From Paraphysomonas bandaiensis (taxonomy: Eukaryota > Chrysophyceae): a DNA stretch of 64,000 bases. Under the pieces are notes generated by a model that saw nothing but the letters and a program-made list of their open reading frames with translations, searched no databases and was not told the origin of the DNA. The stretch covers positions 1 to 64,000 of the forward strand of contig CBFFRP010000263.1 of NCBI GenBank assembly GCA_965644295.1. The letters run 5' to 3'. Shown here piece after piece: positions 10,747-22,140 of the stretch; position 1 is the first letter of the stretch, and each line of letters begins with the position of its first letter. A program made the position numbers and the translations under genes.

Positions 10747-11624
10747 AATTGAGTATTCTGCGGACGAAATACAAAGGAGTGGGTAGACACTGGTGCAGTT
10801 GATTCTGCATCTATTATTACCGGTAAACGTGCCAGAAGTTCAGTTGATTATCGCTTGTCAATAGAACTTTGTAATAATATACATAGCACTACATGGTAGT
10901 ATGCATATATATATTTTATATTATATGTATAATGTAACCGTTACATTCTCACGTTTTTGATCTGTAACTAATATAAAATTTATTAAATGTCATTAATAAC
11001 ATGTTTTCTTTAAAAACATACTATGTAATAACCAGCTGTCGGGTTATGCTCTTACATCTCTCATTTCACCAAAAATGATTCATTTTCGCTCCACGGAAAT
11101 TTAAATATACATATTTAAAAAGGGCTGAGTGAGAGAGAAGTTTTATCTAGACTCATGCTTTGCCTTATATATAATATAACAGTCGCTGTCTAACCTATAT
11201 TTTATTATTTCAAAATGTGTCTACGGTTTACAATGGCGAAATGAAAGCTATCTTTTATACAAACGACAGAACATTATCTGTTCTGGTACAAAGTTTTCAT
11301 TTCATAAATCTCTATGTAGTTGTACCAACTACATTCTACAGTACTTAGTAATGCTTCCCGAGCACACTGCAGCACAGAATATGTTGAACGGTACATTCCT
11401 GTGCCATGACGTGTTTAAGAAAAAATAAAATCTTCACAGAGTATCAAATTTATTTAATAAGTTGTTTGCCATGTGCGTTACTTCACAGGATGACACACAT
11501 TCAAGGCTTCAATATATACGCATTAAAGTTAATCGAAGTTTCTGCAGTATCGTACACACACCATTCGCCACCTCTCCTATCTAGTTCAACTTTCGCCGTC
11601 CTGTGTACCCTAAATGAAGACAAA
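10747..11624. other. AT-rich intergenic DNA, no gene
   Basis: No coding or RNA feature recognised. A short protease-like reading ('WVDTGAVDSASIIT') at about 10780 on the plus strand could be more Ty3/gypsy debris, but it is too short to call. Confidence 0.3.
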
Positions 11625-12571
11625 TCAGTTCAAATGCAAACACGCTATTAGAATACAAGAAAACTGTATACCAGGTGCGGAGTTAAAATTTTCGGATATT
11701 AAAGTCTTTGAGTAACCTCCCTTTGGCGTAGACTTGGGTGGCGGGTCCACACGGGAGACAAGAGATGACCCCAAGCTGCTCATAAGAGACCCACCCATCG
11801 CCTGCGGACGATATCCAAATGGAGATTCATTCTCTTGCTCTGTAGGGATGTTATGGCCTTGTCTATACTGTCCCTCCATGGGCCCACCTCCCTCAGATTG
11901 CTTCTGCCGCGTGGATTGTGCTGGGTCTTGTATGACCTTACGGTGTCCGCCCCGCTTCATGAGGGTTAATTGATCATTTGAAGTCTGTATTCCATTGGTC
12001 TGCCGCTGATAGTTGGTCATGTAGTGGTCACCCTCAGTAGGTATGCCACTAATGAGATCATCAGCACCGCGTAGTTTGGGATCGCTGGGACGGCGAAGTC
12101 TGGACCATTCCGCTCGTTCCTCTTTACTTACTAATCCATCTTCTGATGTGGCGATACCAGACATCTGACTCCTATGACCTTGGGTGTGCTTCTTCTGAGC
12201 ACGCTGTTTACTGACCATTCCCTGATAGTATCCGACACAGCGCAGTGAGTCGACCCGTTATAATATAACATAGCATATCAGGTGTGTGCAATATAGCGTA
12301 CTAGTAAGCATACAGTGCATTAATAAGCATACGGCGCGTATATGATATGAAGTATACGTACATTCCAGTCAGCATCCGGATGAGAGGGATCATATACAGT
12401 ATCATGAGACACAGGCACAGCAGGTGGTTGATCCATCCTTCCATCATGTACACTCGTGCTTCTAGTATCCTCAAACTGTGATAGTTTGGCTCGATGCTGA
12501 AGAAGAGACAGCGGTTTCTTCTCGTAACTTGGATGAAGCTTTGGAGGCTGATAATCGCTCTCTCGAAACAT
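11625..12571 (-). CDS. Unrecognised hydrophilic protein, two exons
   Basis: Exons 12571-12362 and 12221-11625 with a GT-AG intron of 140 nt; the sum is 807 nt, 268 residues. The protein is hydrophilic, basic and Gly/Ser/Gln-rich, without membrane helices or enzyme motifs. The N-terminus has a 'YQPPKLHPSYEKKPLS' segment and a 'YDPSHPDADWN' segment, and the C-terminal part has 'PKGGYSKT'. These are vaguely like small axonemal microtubule inner proteins such as CFAP276, but the resemblance is weak and unproven. A further 27-nt intron near the stop is possible. Evidence that it is real: the frame is kept across a good splice pair, and composition differs from the flanks. Confidence 0.45.
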
Positions 12572-12983
12572 GTTGAAAGAGTGATTGATTAAAGGAGTGA
12601 ATATATGGGAGGTCCAATAGAGGGATGGCTGTATATATATATATATGTATGTGTGTGTATGCATATAGAAATAGAAATTAAAGCAACGGAAGTACTTCGT
12701 ACAAGTGGAAGTAAGTTATATATGAGAGATGCAGGCACAGTAGGTTACTACAGATTTGTTCAACAACTGTCACTATAAACTGGCGTTTTTCGGATAATAT
12801 ACCCGATTCGCGCATAAATAAACGTGTTTTATTATATTCTTTATTATTAAAAAAACGCATTGTGTTGTTGTACAAGTATGCGTCCCATTTAACCCAATCT
12901 CGCTCTTGCTGCTCAGTGCAACCTTCACAATATCAACCAGTTTGAAGTTAAACTGCATTTTCGTATGCCAGTCACCATGAAGA
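12572..12983. other. Intergenic, short TA/TG microsatellite
   Basis: Upstream of the unknown gene; contains a short (TA)n/(TG)n run at about 12630-12662. No gene recognised. Confidence 0.4.
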
Positions 12984-13250
12984 GTTAGCCTCTACCTGGA
13001 GTAGAACTGCCAGAAGGAAAATACATTAAGCAGACGCCAAGACACTGCCAATACAATGATCAAGTCAAGCACTTTTAAATGACATATGTTGCAACCACTG
13101 GAAGCATGATAATTGCCTATCCATTTAAAAGTAATTGACTTGATCATTGTATGGCAGTTTCTTGGCGTCTGAATCGAACCATACAAACTTTTCAACAGCT
13201 TAATACATTTCTTCCTTCTGACAGTTCTACTCCAGCTAGAGGCTCCATAC
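12984..13250 (-). pseudogene. Folded-back copia reverse transcriptase fragment
   Basis: Two arms of roughly 100 nt (about 12984-13082 and 13118-13250) are inverted copies with several mismatches and small indels, separated by about 35 nt. Read on the minus strand, the right arm encodes 'CIKLLKSLYGSIQTPRNCH', which matches the conserved 'KLxKSLYGLKQxPRxW' block of copia reverse transcriptase. Frameshifts and loss of the rest of pol make it a relic. The fold-back likely arose by inverted duplication of one small RT piece. Confidence 0.6.
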
Positions 13251-13259
13251 ACACCTCTC

Positions 13260-13827
13260 CTTGTGGAATATCATATATGGACTTCCAAGTACATATCACA
13301 CTTAATATAACGTATTGTGTTCATAGCCTTCAATCTAAATGTTAGATATATGTAAGTTATATGCAAAAAAAACAGAAAATACATACCTTCAGGCAGGTTC
13401 ACCAAATGTCACGCTTGATATTATACAAAGTATTACTTACATCAACACATTTAGCTGCACATTGTGTGGTTGGTAATTGGTAATTAACATTATATAACTC
13501 ACTCCAACAGCTTACTCTTTCATAATGACAACCTCCGTCATCGTTCTCCTACACTTTCTACACAAACTTTAATCTTCTTGTGTAGCATATTTGTTGTTTA
13601 AGTCCAATCCCTTTCAGGAATAGGAGCAGCAAACAGTGTTTTTCTCTTGTGTCGCACTAAGCATTTACACAAACCGCACTCTTGTGTTCAGTATTACGAA
13701 AACGATTATATGAATAATATATATTACCTAAACTTATTTACACCCAATCCGATAGTCAATATAGTGATAAGCTCATACAAATTGTAACCACAAAACAAAC
13801 TTAACATATAGAAAAATAATGCGTTAA
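13260..13827. other. Intergenic, no gene
   Basis: AT-rich sequence between the RT relic and the 3' end of the TMEM184 gene. Nothing recognised. Confidence 0.35.
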
Positions 13828-15296
13828 TTAGCTGGAACTAACACTATCAGCACCGTCATTATCTGAATCAACTATCAGTTGACGCTGCTCTGTGGCGTTG
13901 CTAACAAAATCATACAACACATCATTGTTACATAGTCTATCTATACTAATATCCTCATCTATTGGAACATCATCGGCAGGAAGCTTACCCCAGTCCATAT
14001 CTGTGAGAAGGCTTTCCACAACCGGAGACATTTCAATATCATGGCTTACTGCCCTGTACAACTTTTGACCTGTGGTTATCTTCCGAAAGTCTGATACCAT
14101 GTCATCTGGTAAAGAACTCTGAAGTAATGCTGACAGAAATGGTTTTCGTTCATTGACCGCCGCCCCTCCATCGCCCTCTTCTGAGTCGCTCCCGTAATCT
14201 GACTGACCGGCGTTGTCATCACTGGTGTCTGCCTTTGCGGATATATACTGTGGAATATACATATTAGTGAATGTCACGACCAAATAATACTAACTTTCTT
14301 TATTCTTCCTTTCATAAAATCGCGGTAGGTAAAAGTGAAGTGAAACGCCATAGCTGCAATGAACATCTCTATACATATAAGGTAATCCTGCAGGCCTTTG
14401 TTAATTTCTTCTAGTGTCCACCCTCCATATTCATCAGGCAAAATGTCCCATGCAGCAGCCATGTTAACCAAGATGGACTGCCACCATGTAAAAAATATAA
14501 CTAATTTTACCGACAAAAACTTCCCAACTGGTCGCCACGGAGCAAGTTCCTCCTTAAAAGTTGTATAGAACATGGACAGGCAATACAATGCCCACAGCTG
14601 GGATACCGTGTCGATAACGCATATGTATACGTACCCACGATCTAACTTGAAATCTCCTTCCCCATAAAGGTCTTGTTTGTGCAGTACTATGATGGCAACA
14701 GCGGTGATGTTCTTTATGATTACATACTGGAATACGCCTAATTTACAATGGTGCATGTAATTTTGGCCGAGCTCCCAGGCAGAGAACACCTTGTTCAAAG
14801 GGAAGAAATGATTTCCACGCTCCCTGGGTTTTCTCCGCAGGATGCTTAGCAAAGACGATTCGTCCCCAAGTAATGCTATCAGAAAATACATGAAGCTGTA
14901 TATTACATACGCTTCGTAGCACTCCCGTACAGTTTCAATGTATAGAGCAAACGCACGAAACCGCAGTGAGCACCACGACTCTATGCTATATATTGGAACC
15001 ATCCATATTATCCTGACTACATACTTCTGAACATTCGGCATATACCTGCATCAAAACTTAGAGGAGTATATGATCCACTAACAGTGTACCAGTGCACCAA
15101 ATGTTGAATGATCAAATACAGAGACAGAGGGAATGTTATCAACACGAATCCTCCAGCCTATATAGGAGTTAACAGCAACTATAGAGACACAAGTATAACT
15201 CACTGAGAACCATGCCACTAAGTGCTCCTTATTACCGTTCCTATAGAGGTCATAGCTATAGAATATGACTGCACATGCTGGTACAGTCCCATCACA
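13828..15296 (-). CDS. TMEM184/OSTalpha-family transmembrane protein
   Basis: Exons read 15296-15204 (5' part uncertain), 15157-15090, 15045-14295 and 14247-13828, joined by 44-47-nt GT-AG introns with CTAAT-like branch points. Joins keep one frame: 'LIIQHLVHW' continues to 'YMPNVQKYVV'. The order of segments is diagnostic: an N-terminal helix ending in QHLVHW, then 'RIIWMVPIYSIESW', 'SFMYFLIALL', 'ILVNMAAAWDILP', and 'MAFHFTFTYRDF'. The family has seven membrane helices and includes the putative transporters TMEM184A-C and organic solute transporter alpha. The last exon adds a ~140-residue acidic, Ser-rich cytoplasmic tail. No ATG was found in frame in the first exon listed, so a further 5' exon is expected near or above 15330. 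Confidence 0.8.
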
Positions 15297-16038
15297 CTAA
15301 CATATGACAGACTCACAGATAACACACATACCTAACAATAACGGTGTAAGAATGATCAATGTATCAGCTGTGTACTGCGCACATTGTCGAGCACTGCAAC
15401 GAACTGGCATGTTATGAATCCCCGTATATACTGTGCTTATATATATATATATATATATACAGCTACAAGCTACACATCAACTAAACTGAAAACTAAACAA
15501 TTCCCAATCAACTACACTGAAGCGCATTCCATCATAAGACAGCAGTATGAACTACATGTACACTTCTTCCTTAAAGTTGAATTGAGTTCTCGGCTCTCCA
15601 TATGGATTCCTACGCCCTCATACCATATTTATTGTTGATTTATGCATAAAAATAGGGATTTCCACCTACGATTTACTGCACCAAACACCGTATTAGAAAA
15701 ATAGAAACCATAGTTTTCTGGAAATGTGAATTGGTTTTTGATACGAAAACCTCGATTTATTTCACACGCACTGTGTAGATACCTCGTATCCCCATCACAC
15801 GCACAGTAATAAGTTGAGTTGTAAGCTACACACGACTTGAGCATCATATCACCTTTCCAGATCACCAAAAAATACTAGGTATTCACACGTCAAAACCCTC
15901 AAAACCCTTGATTTTCTACCTCATCAAGTTTTTGAAGTAGTTTAAGTGAAGTATTGACTCAATTCAATGGCATCGACAGAGTTCATACACACCTCATGAT
16001 CTCAACATAATCCATTGAGACATATCACGAGCTATAAG
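15297..16038. other. Divergent intergenic region
   Basis: Lies between the minus-strand TMEM184 gene and plus-strand CK2 beta. It probably contains the missing first exon of TMEM184 and both promoters. A (TA)n run is at 15440-15460. No other gene supported. Confidence 0.4.
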
Positions 16039-17350
16039 ATGACAAGCTCTGAGACCTCTCATGTGGGGGAGAACTGGATACGGTGGTTCTGTGGTTTACC
16101 AGGTAATCATGTCTTCGCAGAGGTCGACAAGGCGTTCATTGAGGATGCTTTCAATATCTTCGGATTGAAACCATATGTATTAAATGACTACTCGATAGCG
16201 ATGAGTTTAATACTCGATAAGAAAAGTAATACATGTATATGTATGTATATGTGAGATATAGATAACACGTCTGTATACGCAGCCCCCCCACTGGACCCTT
16301 ACGCAGAATTAGGATACAATAAATCAGCAGCTCTGTTATATGGCATGATTCATGCTCGTTATATATGTACACTACGTGGTTTAGAAGCAATGGTAAGTGG
16401 AGTGATGTCACTCATTTGTGTTTTATTTTCGATACAGAAAAGAAAATATTTGGAAGGCTATTTCGGGACTTGTCCCAGGCTCTTGTGCCATGGCCAGAAA
16501 GTCATACCGGTATAATCAATTCATTTTTACACATATAATTTGTAACTTTTGGAATTAAAATAGATGGGTATGACCGATCAGCCTCACTTGGACAGTATGA
16601 AGCTGTATTGCCCCAGTTGCCAAGATGTCTATTCGTGCTTACAATCACAAAGCCGTAAGTATTCTCATTGCATTAAATATGAGTTCTAATGAGGCTAGCA
16701 GATATTGATGCGGCTTGCTTTGGGCCAACGTTCCCGCACATGTTTTTTATGACTTTTGAGAACCTAGTCCCAGAGGGGTCCCGCGAGGTGTATGTTCCAA
16801 AGGTGTACGGGTTCAAGGTCCACTCCTCTAGTCCAAGCCTGGCAAGGGGATGTATGTTTTTCCATTGCTACAATATCTATTCAATAAATATGCTGTCGTA
16901 TTAGTGGATGTTATTGTTTAATTATATAGTGGTGGTTGTGTAATCGTGCATGTAACAGGCACTGCCCGCGCAACGAATATACCTCAGCAAACTTCGCATC
17001 CGAATTCGTCTAGAGTAACTATAGATATGTCGTCCTCCATTTTTCACCCACCCAGCGGGGTACAAGCACAGGGAGGCCGAACTAACGGTGGGGCACAGGG
17101 GAGCGTATCTCAGTCGGACACAGGAGGCAGCTCCTCAAGGACCCGTAGGGGAGTGAAGCGAGACCGGTCTGGACAGGATAACGCCCAAGCAAAAGACAGT
17201 AAATTAAGCACAGGTGAAACAGAGCAGGGGACGGGCGAAGAGGTGACAAACCTTGCAGATAGTGAGCCAGATGCGAAGCGCATCAATAACACAACAGAAC
17301 AAACTAATAGCAGTCACCAAGATGGAAATATATCTTCTAAGTGCGGCTAG
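16039..17350 (+). CDS. CKB: Casein kinase 2 regulatory subunit beta
   Basis: Six exons: 16039-16225, 16283-16392, 16438-16509, 16564-16654, 16702-16851 and 16959-17350; 1,002 nt, 333 residues. Landmarks in order are '[18 protein letters not shown]', '[17 protein letters not shown]', the zinc-binding pairs CPRLLC and CPSC, '[14 protein letters not shown]' and '[10 protein letters not shown]'. CK2 beta forms the dimeric core of the CK2 tetramer and directs substrate choice. The N-terminal CK2 beta core is complete. The acidic loop that normally follows the first helical block is nearly absent. After the core there is a ~130-residue Ser/Thr/Gly-rich disordered tail that is not part of the usual ~215-residue protein. 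The start ATG directly precedes a Ser/Thr/Glu N-terminus typical of the family. Confidence 0.9.
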
Positions 17351-17729
17351 CTTCGTCACGGAGGATCTCACGGAGGTGTGAGATCATTGTTAATTTGCTG
17401 TATTTCCTTTTGTTTAATACGAATGATACGAAGTATGTTCTATATGAATATTAATATCTACGCGACTATACCATGTGAAAAGTTTCTCGTTCGTTTCTGC
17501 ATAAAACGACCTGGTGGACAGTATATATTAATATAACTCTAAGTAATAACCGTAAGTGCTAACCGCAACTATATATTTTAGTATTATTCGTATAGTAAAC
17601 ATCTCTTTGGTGCATGGACTAAGCAAGGGCCGCGTCAGGTTTTATGTGTATACATATAACATATACAATTCGTTAACTAGAGCCTCACAGAGTCCAAAAC
17701 ATTATATTCTCACAACATCACGATAAATA
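17351..17729. other. 3' flank of CK2 beta, no gene
   Basis: AT-rich; a 10-nt hairpin-like 'tcacggaggatctcacggaggtgtgagat' lies right after the stop codon. No gene recognised. Confidence 0.35.
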
Positions 17730-18673
17730 TTGAAAGTATTTAACTGGAATAGACTCCCCAATGTTACTAAAGCCGTATGCTCTGACTGCGGGTTTAGACT
17801 AGACTCACTCAAGCATATGTGTCTAGACTGCACAAACGACACCATAACGCAGATAAGGGAGTCTGCATTTCACAGCCACAAAAACGCGCTTCAAGAAGAA
17901 CTGAGAAATCCGGAACTACCCCAATGGACCACCACTGTACTCCAGCGACTCTCCAGCAGGGCCTGGAACCCTTCCGTGCCACAGGTGGAGAGATTCTGGA
18001 CGGGTACCATCACAATGACACAGCTTGAAATGGTTTTTGGAGATCACATCCATGAGTCACTGACATCCCAAGGACTGCGCAGCATTGAATCAGCGATCAT
18101 CAAATTACTTCTACCGCTTTTCGCTGCAGCAAAGCTCATGATCCAAGATCGCGGAAGAAGATACGTGACCCTACGGAAAGCCCCCCCAAGGCTACTACCG
18201 CGGCCGAGTCCAAAACACAGACAGAAACGGAAACGCTCAAGGGTGCTAAGATTACTAGGAATCCACAGACGAACCGAGACTGGAACACCGCCCACCGCAC
18301 CTATGAACCCTACCAACCATACACAAAGGACCATAGCACCGGACCGTATGAAACCAACAGGCCCTAGACAAAGGCGACGACGTCTCCGGCAACTCCTCCT
18401 CTGCCCAACGCCCAAACGGTGCATGGCGACACCGCCACATTCCACCACACCATCAACCTCTCGGTCCACACATCTAGTGCTCGGTACACTCAGGACCTTA
18501 ATACAGAACCCGGTACCTCAGAGCCAGGCGGAACCGTATCCCAAGGGGAGACCCCCAGACAACACGCGCCAGTGAGTCCTCAGACACACGAGCAGGGCGA
18601 ACTCACACACAACATCAAGAACGGAAGTGGTTGCACCTTGGTGCTTGCGGCGACGCACAAGCAGCATCTGTAG
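17730..18673 (+). pseudogene. Probable 3' coding end of a non-LTR retrotransposon
   Basis: A 281-codon frame (17730-18575) starts with a CxxC...H...C cluster, 'CSDCGFRLDSLKHMCLDC', followed by a helical region. Such a knuckle placed after reverse transcriptase is typical of LINE C-termini. The rest becomes Pro/Thr/Arg-rich, and another frame continues to 18673. No RT domain is present upstream, so the copy would be 5'-truncated, as LINE copies usually are. Its 3' flank (about 18625-18830) is shared with other repeats in the window. An alternative is a host zinc-finger protein; I judge the transposon reading more likely because of the shared tail. Confidence 0.4.
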
Positions 18674-18830
18674 CGTTAAATAGTAGGATAATAGAATTTG
18701 TGCTGATTAGTTATGGGTAGAGGCTTACTAGTAGACTAGTATTCAACTAGCCGCTATATCGGAACGAGTTTTTAACGCCTATTGCTAAATAAAAAGACAT
18801 TCAATATAGCACTGACTGAGACCCCTCCTC
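18625..18830 (+). repeat. Dispersed repeat tail, copy 1
   Basis: Carries the blocks 'ttgcaccttggtgcttgcgg', 'gcgttaaatagtagga' and 'cgcctattgcta', in the same order as copies near 42400-42620 (-), 47640-47850 (-) and 48640-48830 (+). It follows the LINE-like coding end directly. Confidence 0.7.
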
Positions 18831-19323
18831 CCCTAGAATGCAGTTACACATGTATGGACTATGTAAGTATAGTGTAGATCTCTCTGGTGTTTTCTTGGCA
18901 CCACACTGCTTTTTATGCCGGGATTTTAATAAAGTCTAAACACTGCTTTTAGTTTATCAACACTATCACTTTACTCTAAGGCACGCTCTCGGAATGGGGC
19001 AGGGATTTACTAAACTAGCCAAACATCAAAACTACAAACTGTTGCTGAAAGTGAGAATTCACTTATAGTACTAAAAAAACTATGTAATAACTTTTTTAAA
19101 ATTGTGAATATTTATTTTGAATACCGGCAAGAAAATAGAATTTTTCTAAAATTCCTTCAATAGGCTTCAACGTGCGGCCACTGATCTGAATTATTTACAC
19201 ATATTTCAGGTGATATAAAGTTAAGTACTTTAAACACTGGGGATAAAGCAATATTAGACAATGTGACTACAACAATTCTGATTCAAAGACAAAGAGTGTA
19301 GGTTGCTATCCAACAAGTTCGAA
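18831..19323. other. Intergenic, no gene
   Basis: AT-rich stretch between the LINE-like tail and the copia insertion. Nothing recognised. Confidence 0.35.
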
Positions 19324-19328
19324 TCTGG

Positions 19329-19621
19329 TAACAGAAGTTGACATTATTTGCTAAGGTTTACTATTCTCAACTGATAAGATGAAATTATAAACATTACATG
19401 ATAAAGAACCTAAGTTGTGTTCGATGTGTTCAACACCATTCATTTACTACTATAGTGTACAAACCACACACTCAGTGATCGTATCCTGTATAGTCATCCA
19501 CTTCTACTTCAGTTTCATACTACATAATATAATGTACTAATTACATATATATCTTTCGATCCTTGCATCTCACATAATACTGCACTCAATTGCAAGTATA
19601 TAGAATCTTCAGATCTCAACA
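19329..19621 (-). repeat. 3' LTR of the copia element
   Basis: 293 bp, identical by eye to the 5' LTR. Preceded by the polypurine tract and followed by TCTGG (19324-19328). Confidence 0.95.
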
Positions 19622-19633
19622 CTCCCCCTCAAT
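19622..19633 (-). other. Polypurine tract of the copia element
   Basis: On the minus strand this reads ATTGAGGGGGAG and directly precedes the 3' LTR start TGTTG. It is the expected plus-strand primer site for reverse transcription. Confidence 0.8.
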
Positions 19634-19746
19634 TGAGTGTTGTACTATGACGCCTCCCAGCTATTGAATGCCTGAGATAAAAAAAATTCTTGACAGTAAA
19701 ATAGACTCATCTCTAAGTCTAAACCTCTGTCTAAAAAACTCAGTAC

Positions 19747-22140
19747 CTACTTGCGCCTTCTTTTATCCCTTGGTCCCTCATTAATCACTTCAGTGGAACT
19801 CTTAACTTTCTCTCCAAGATTTCTCTTTCTCTGCTCCATATATGATAAACCAACCAATGACTTTGTATAAATATCTGCTGCTTGTTGCGATGTATGCACA
19901 TGCACTAACTTAATCGTATTGAACTGATTGGGATCCACGTGCTCTCTCACCATGTGATACTTAATCTCAATGTGCTTCGACTTCTTGTGAAACACTGGGT
20001 TTTCGGCCAAATCCTGGGCACTCTGACTGTCGATGAAGAATGGTGTGGGTTTGATGAGCCTCAACTTAATCTCACCCGTCACCCCCCGAACCCATAGCAC
20101 TTCTTGGAGACCCGAGTAAATACACTGATACTCAGACTGCATGCTTGACGTTGCCACTGTCGTCTGCAGTTTGGACTGCCAGACTATAGGCCCTCCCGCT
20201 GCAAACCCAACGTACCCCGACGTGGACTTCCTGGAGAGCTGATCTCCCGCCCAATCCGCGTCAGTAAACATATGGAAGTCGAACCGTCTACTCCCATATT
20301 GAATCCCTTTGTCAATAGAACCACGAATATATTGCCATACATGTGTTAATAGCTTGCATACTTCAATATTCACCTTATTACTGAACCGAGACAGTACTCC
20401 CACTGCATAGGCAATATCCGGCCTCGTGTTCATCGATAGATATAGTAATGCACCTATCAGCGGCCGATATGGGAAGTTATCTACTATAAGCTGTTCCTCC
20501 TCGGTATGCTCATGCCGCGCCCCTTTTGCCACTAAATCCATTGCTTCCGCCGGTAGAGGACTCTTCCGTACCTTTCGCGGTGACCCAAGATACTTTTCAA
20601 ACTTTTCTAAGATCTTAGCCGCATATACTGATTGGTCAAGACGAATATACTCTGGCGTTCTTGTGACTCGAACATTCAGAAAATGTTCCATCTCGCCCAT
20701 ATCCTTCATATCAAACCGGGCACACAGTTGAGCTTTAATATCCTTCACTATGTTGACATCACGACCTAACACTAGGATATCATCCACATATATCGTTAAT
20801 AATATCAATTCATCGCCCTTATACTGATAATACAAACACGGGTCTAATACACATGGTTTAAAATGCATAGATCGTATGAATTTATCCAATGTTTTCCACC
20901 ACGACCGCGGGGAACTCCGAAGCCCGTATAACGACTTCTTCAACTTAAAGCAGTACCCCTCAGGCAGCTGAAAGTCCGGAGTTGCCTTCATATATACATC
21001 CCCCTCTATATCTGCATATAGAAATGCGTTAGACACATCCAGTTGATGAATTACCATGTTCATCACGAAAGCTATGGCGATTAACAGTCGCACTGTTACC
21101 CCCTTAACAACGGGTGCGAAATGGTTCGCCCAACCACTCGACTGCTGTCCACAACCGATTGCTACAAGACGAGCCTTATATCGGCGGACCTCTCCCTCCT
21201 TATCGTACTTCTTTCCATAGACGTACTTGGAGTGCAGTGGGACGACTCCGTCCGGTATACGAGTCACCTCCATGGTATCTCGCTTCGCCAAACCCTCTCG
21301 CTCTACACGGCGAGCTCGTCTCCACTCCCTGTGCTCGGCACTCTCCAAGGACTCACGATGTGTCTGAGGCACTGTCGACTCTTCCGCTGACATCCACACT
21401 GAGTCTGCCTCCTGTAAAAGGTCACTCACATCACTCTCATCACTCAAATGATGGATTTGTCCTAACACCGACACATTCGTTACCGTCCTTGGAGTTCTTG
21501 CGCGTTTGCCGTGCGGATGATTCTCGGCAGGGGTCCCTTCCCCCGAAGGTAATGCTGAGTCAGCCTGGGGCTGCACCTGCCCACTTTCCGACTGCTGTGG
21601 CACCACTCCGCTGATACCGCCGTCACGGTTGTCAGTAACTCTGGCCCTAACCACCCTCTGCGCAAGATCCTCTGTCATCTTCTTGATGTCAGCAATATGA
21701 ATAGGAGTTTTATCCTCCACTTGAACCTGGTTACCAGTAACCAACGACCGGTATCCTACAATAAGTCCCTTCCTTATCACCACTCTGTTAGTCTTGTATA
21801 GCAGACCACCATCCTCATGGTGCTTTCCGATAAGATACTCAAACTCACCCGGTTGACGAGCCTCGGGATCTATAGCCACTTGAGCCTCCTCCAGCTCTCT
21901 ATAATAATCCTGAGACCTCTCAGGTACCGATTCATCAAATAATACATGTACAGAGTGTACTACGGTGTCCCCCACTAGCACCTTGTATCCTTTTCGATCA
22001 GCTGGATACCCTATGAAATAACCTGTCATTGCTTTGTCCTCCCAGTCCTTCCTCCTGTCGGCCTTGGGTGTTAGCACATATGCTTTGCACCCCCATTTCC
22101 GTAGCCACGATAGGCTGGGAACGCTCCCCCTGGGACACAC
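19747..22140 (-). CDS. Copia integrase C-terminus, reverse transcriptase and RNase H (3' frame)
   Basis: About 797 codons in the -1 frame relative to the Gag frame; the start given is only the open-frame limit (GTG), not an initiator. It opens with the integrase end 'PSLSWLRKWGCKAYV'. Reverse transcriptase follows, with 'HQLDVSNAFLYADI', 'KKSLYGLRSSPRSWW' and the catalytic YVDD (~residue 450). RNase H has 'FTDADWAGD', 'TSSMQSEYQ' and 'IDSQSAQDLAEN'. All catalytic blocks are intact. Expression needs a -1 frameshift in the ~70-nt overlap (22071-22143), or the copy carries a 1-nt deletion. Confidence 0.9.
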   Translation of the reverse strand: MCPRGSVPSLSWLRKWGCKAYVLTPKADRRKDWEDKAMTGYFIGYPADRKGYKVLVGDTVVHSVHVLFDESVPERSQDYYRELEEAQVAIDPEARQPGEFEYLIGKHHEDGGLLYKTNRVVIRKGLIVGYRSLVTGNQVQVEDKTPIHIADIKKMTEDLAQRVVRARVTDNRDGGISGVVPQQSESGQVQPQADSALPSGEGTPAENHPHGKRARTPRTVTNVSVLGQIHHLSDESDVSDLLQEADSVWMSAEESTVPQTHRESLESAEHREWRRARRVEREGLAKRDTMEVTRIPDGVVPLHSKYVYGKKYDKEGEVRRYKARLVAIGCGQQSSGWANHFAPVVKGVTVRLLIAIAFVMNMVIHQLDVSNAFLYADIEGDVYMKATPDFQLPEGYCFKLKKSLYGLRSSPRSWWKTLDKFIRSMHFKPCVLDPCLYYQYKGDELILLTIYVDDILVLGRDVNIVKDIKAQLCARFDMKDMGEMEHFLNVRVTRTPEYIRLDQSVYAAKILEKFEKYLGSPRKVRKSPLPAEAMDLVAKGARHEHTEEEQLIVDNFPYRPLIGALLYLSMNTRPDIAYAVGVLSRFSNKVNIEVCKLLTHVWQYIRGSIDKGIQYGSRRFDFHMFTDADWAGDQLSRKSTSGYVGFAAGGPIVWQSKLQTTVATSSMQSEYQCIYSGLQEVLWVRGVTGEIKLRLIKPTPFFIDSQSAQDLAENPVFHKKSKHIEIKYHMVREHVDPNQFNTIKLVHVHTSQQAADIYTKSLVGLSYMEQRKRNLGEKVKSSTEVINEGPRDKRRRK

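Noticed and set aside
11625-12571. Assignment of the 268-residue protein to the axonemal CFAP276 family
   Set aside because: Similarity is limited to a few Tyr/Asp/Pro and Gly-Gly-Tyr-Ser motifs; too weak for a family name.
17110-18469. Minus-strand frames of 60-141 codons in the 17.1-18.5 kb region
   Set aside because: They are antisense shadows of the CK2 beta tail and the LINE-like frame, with no domain features.
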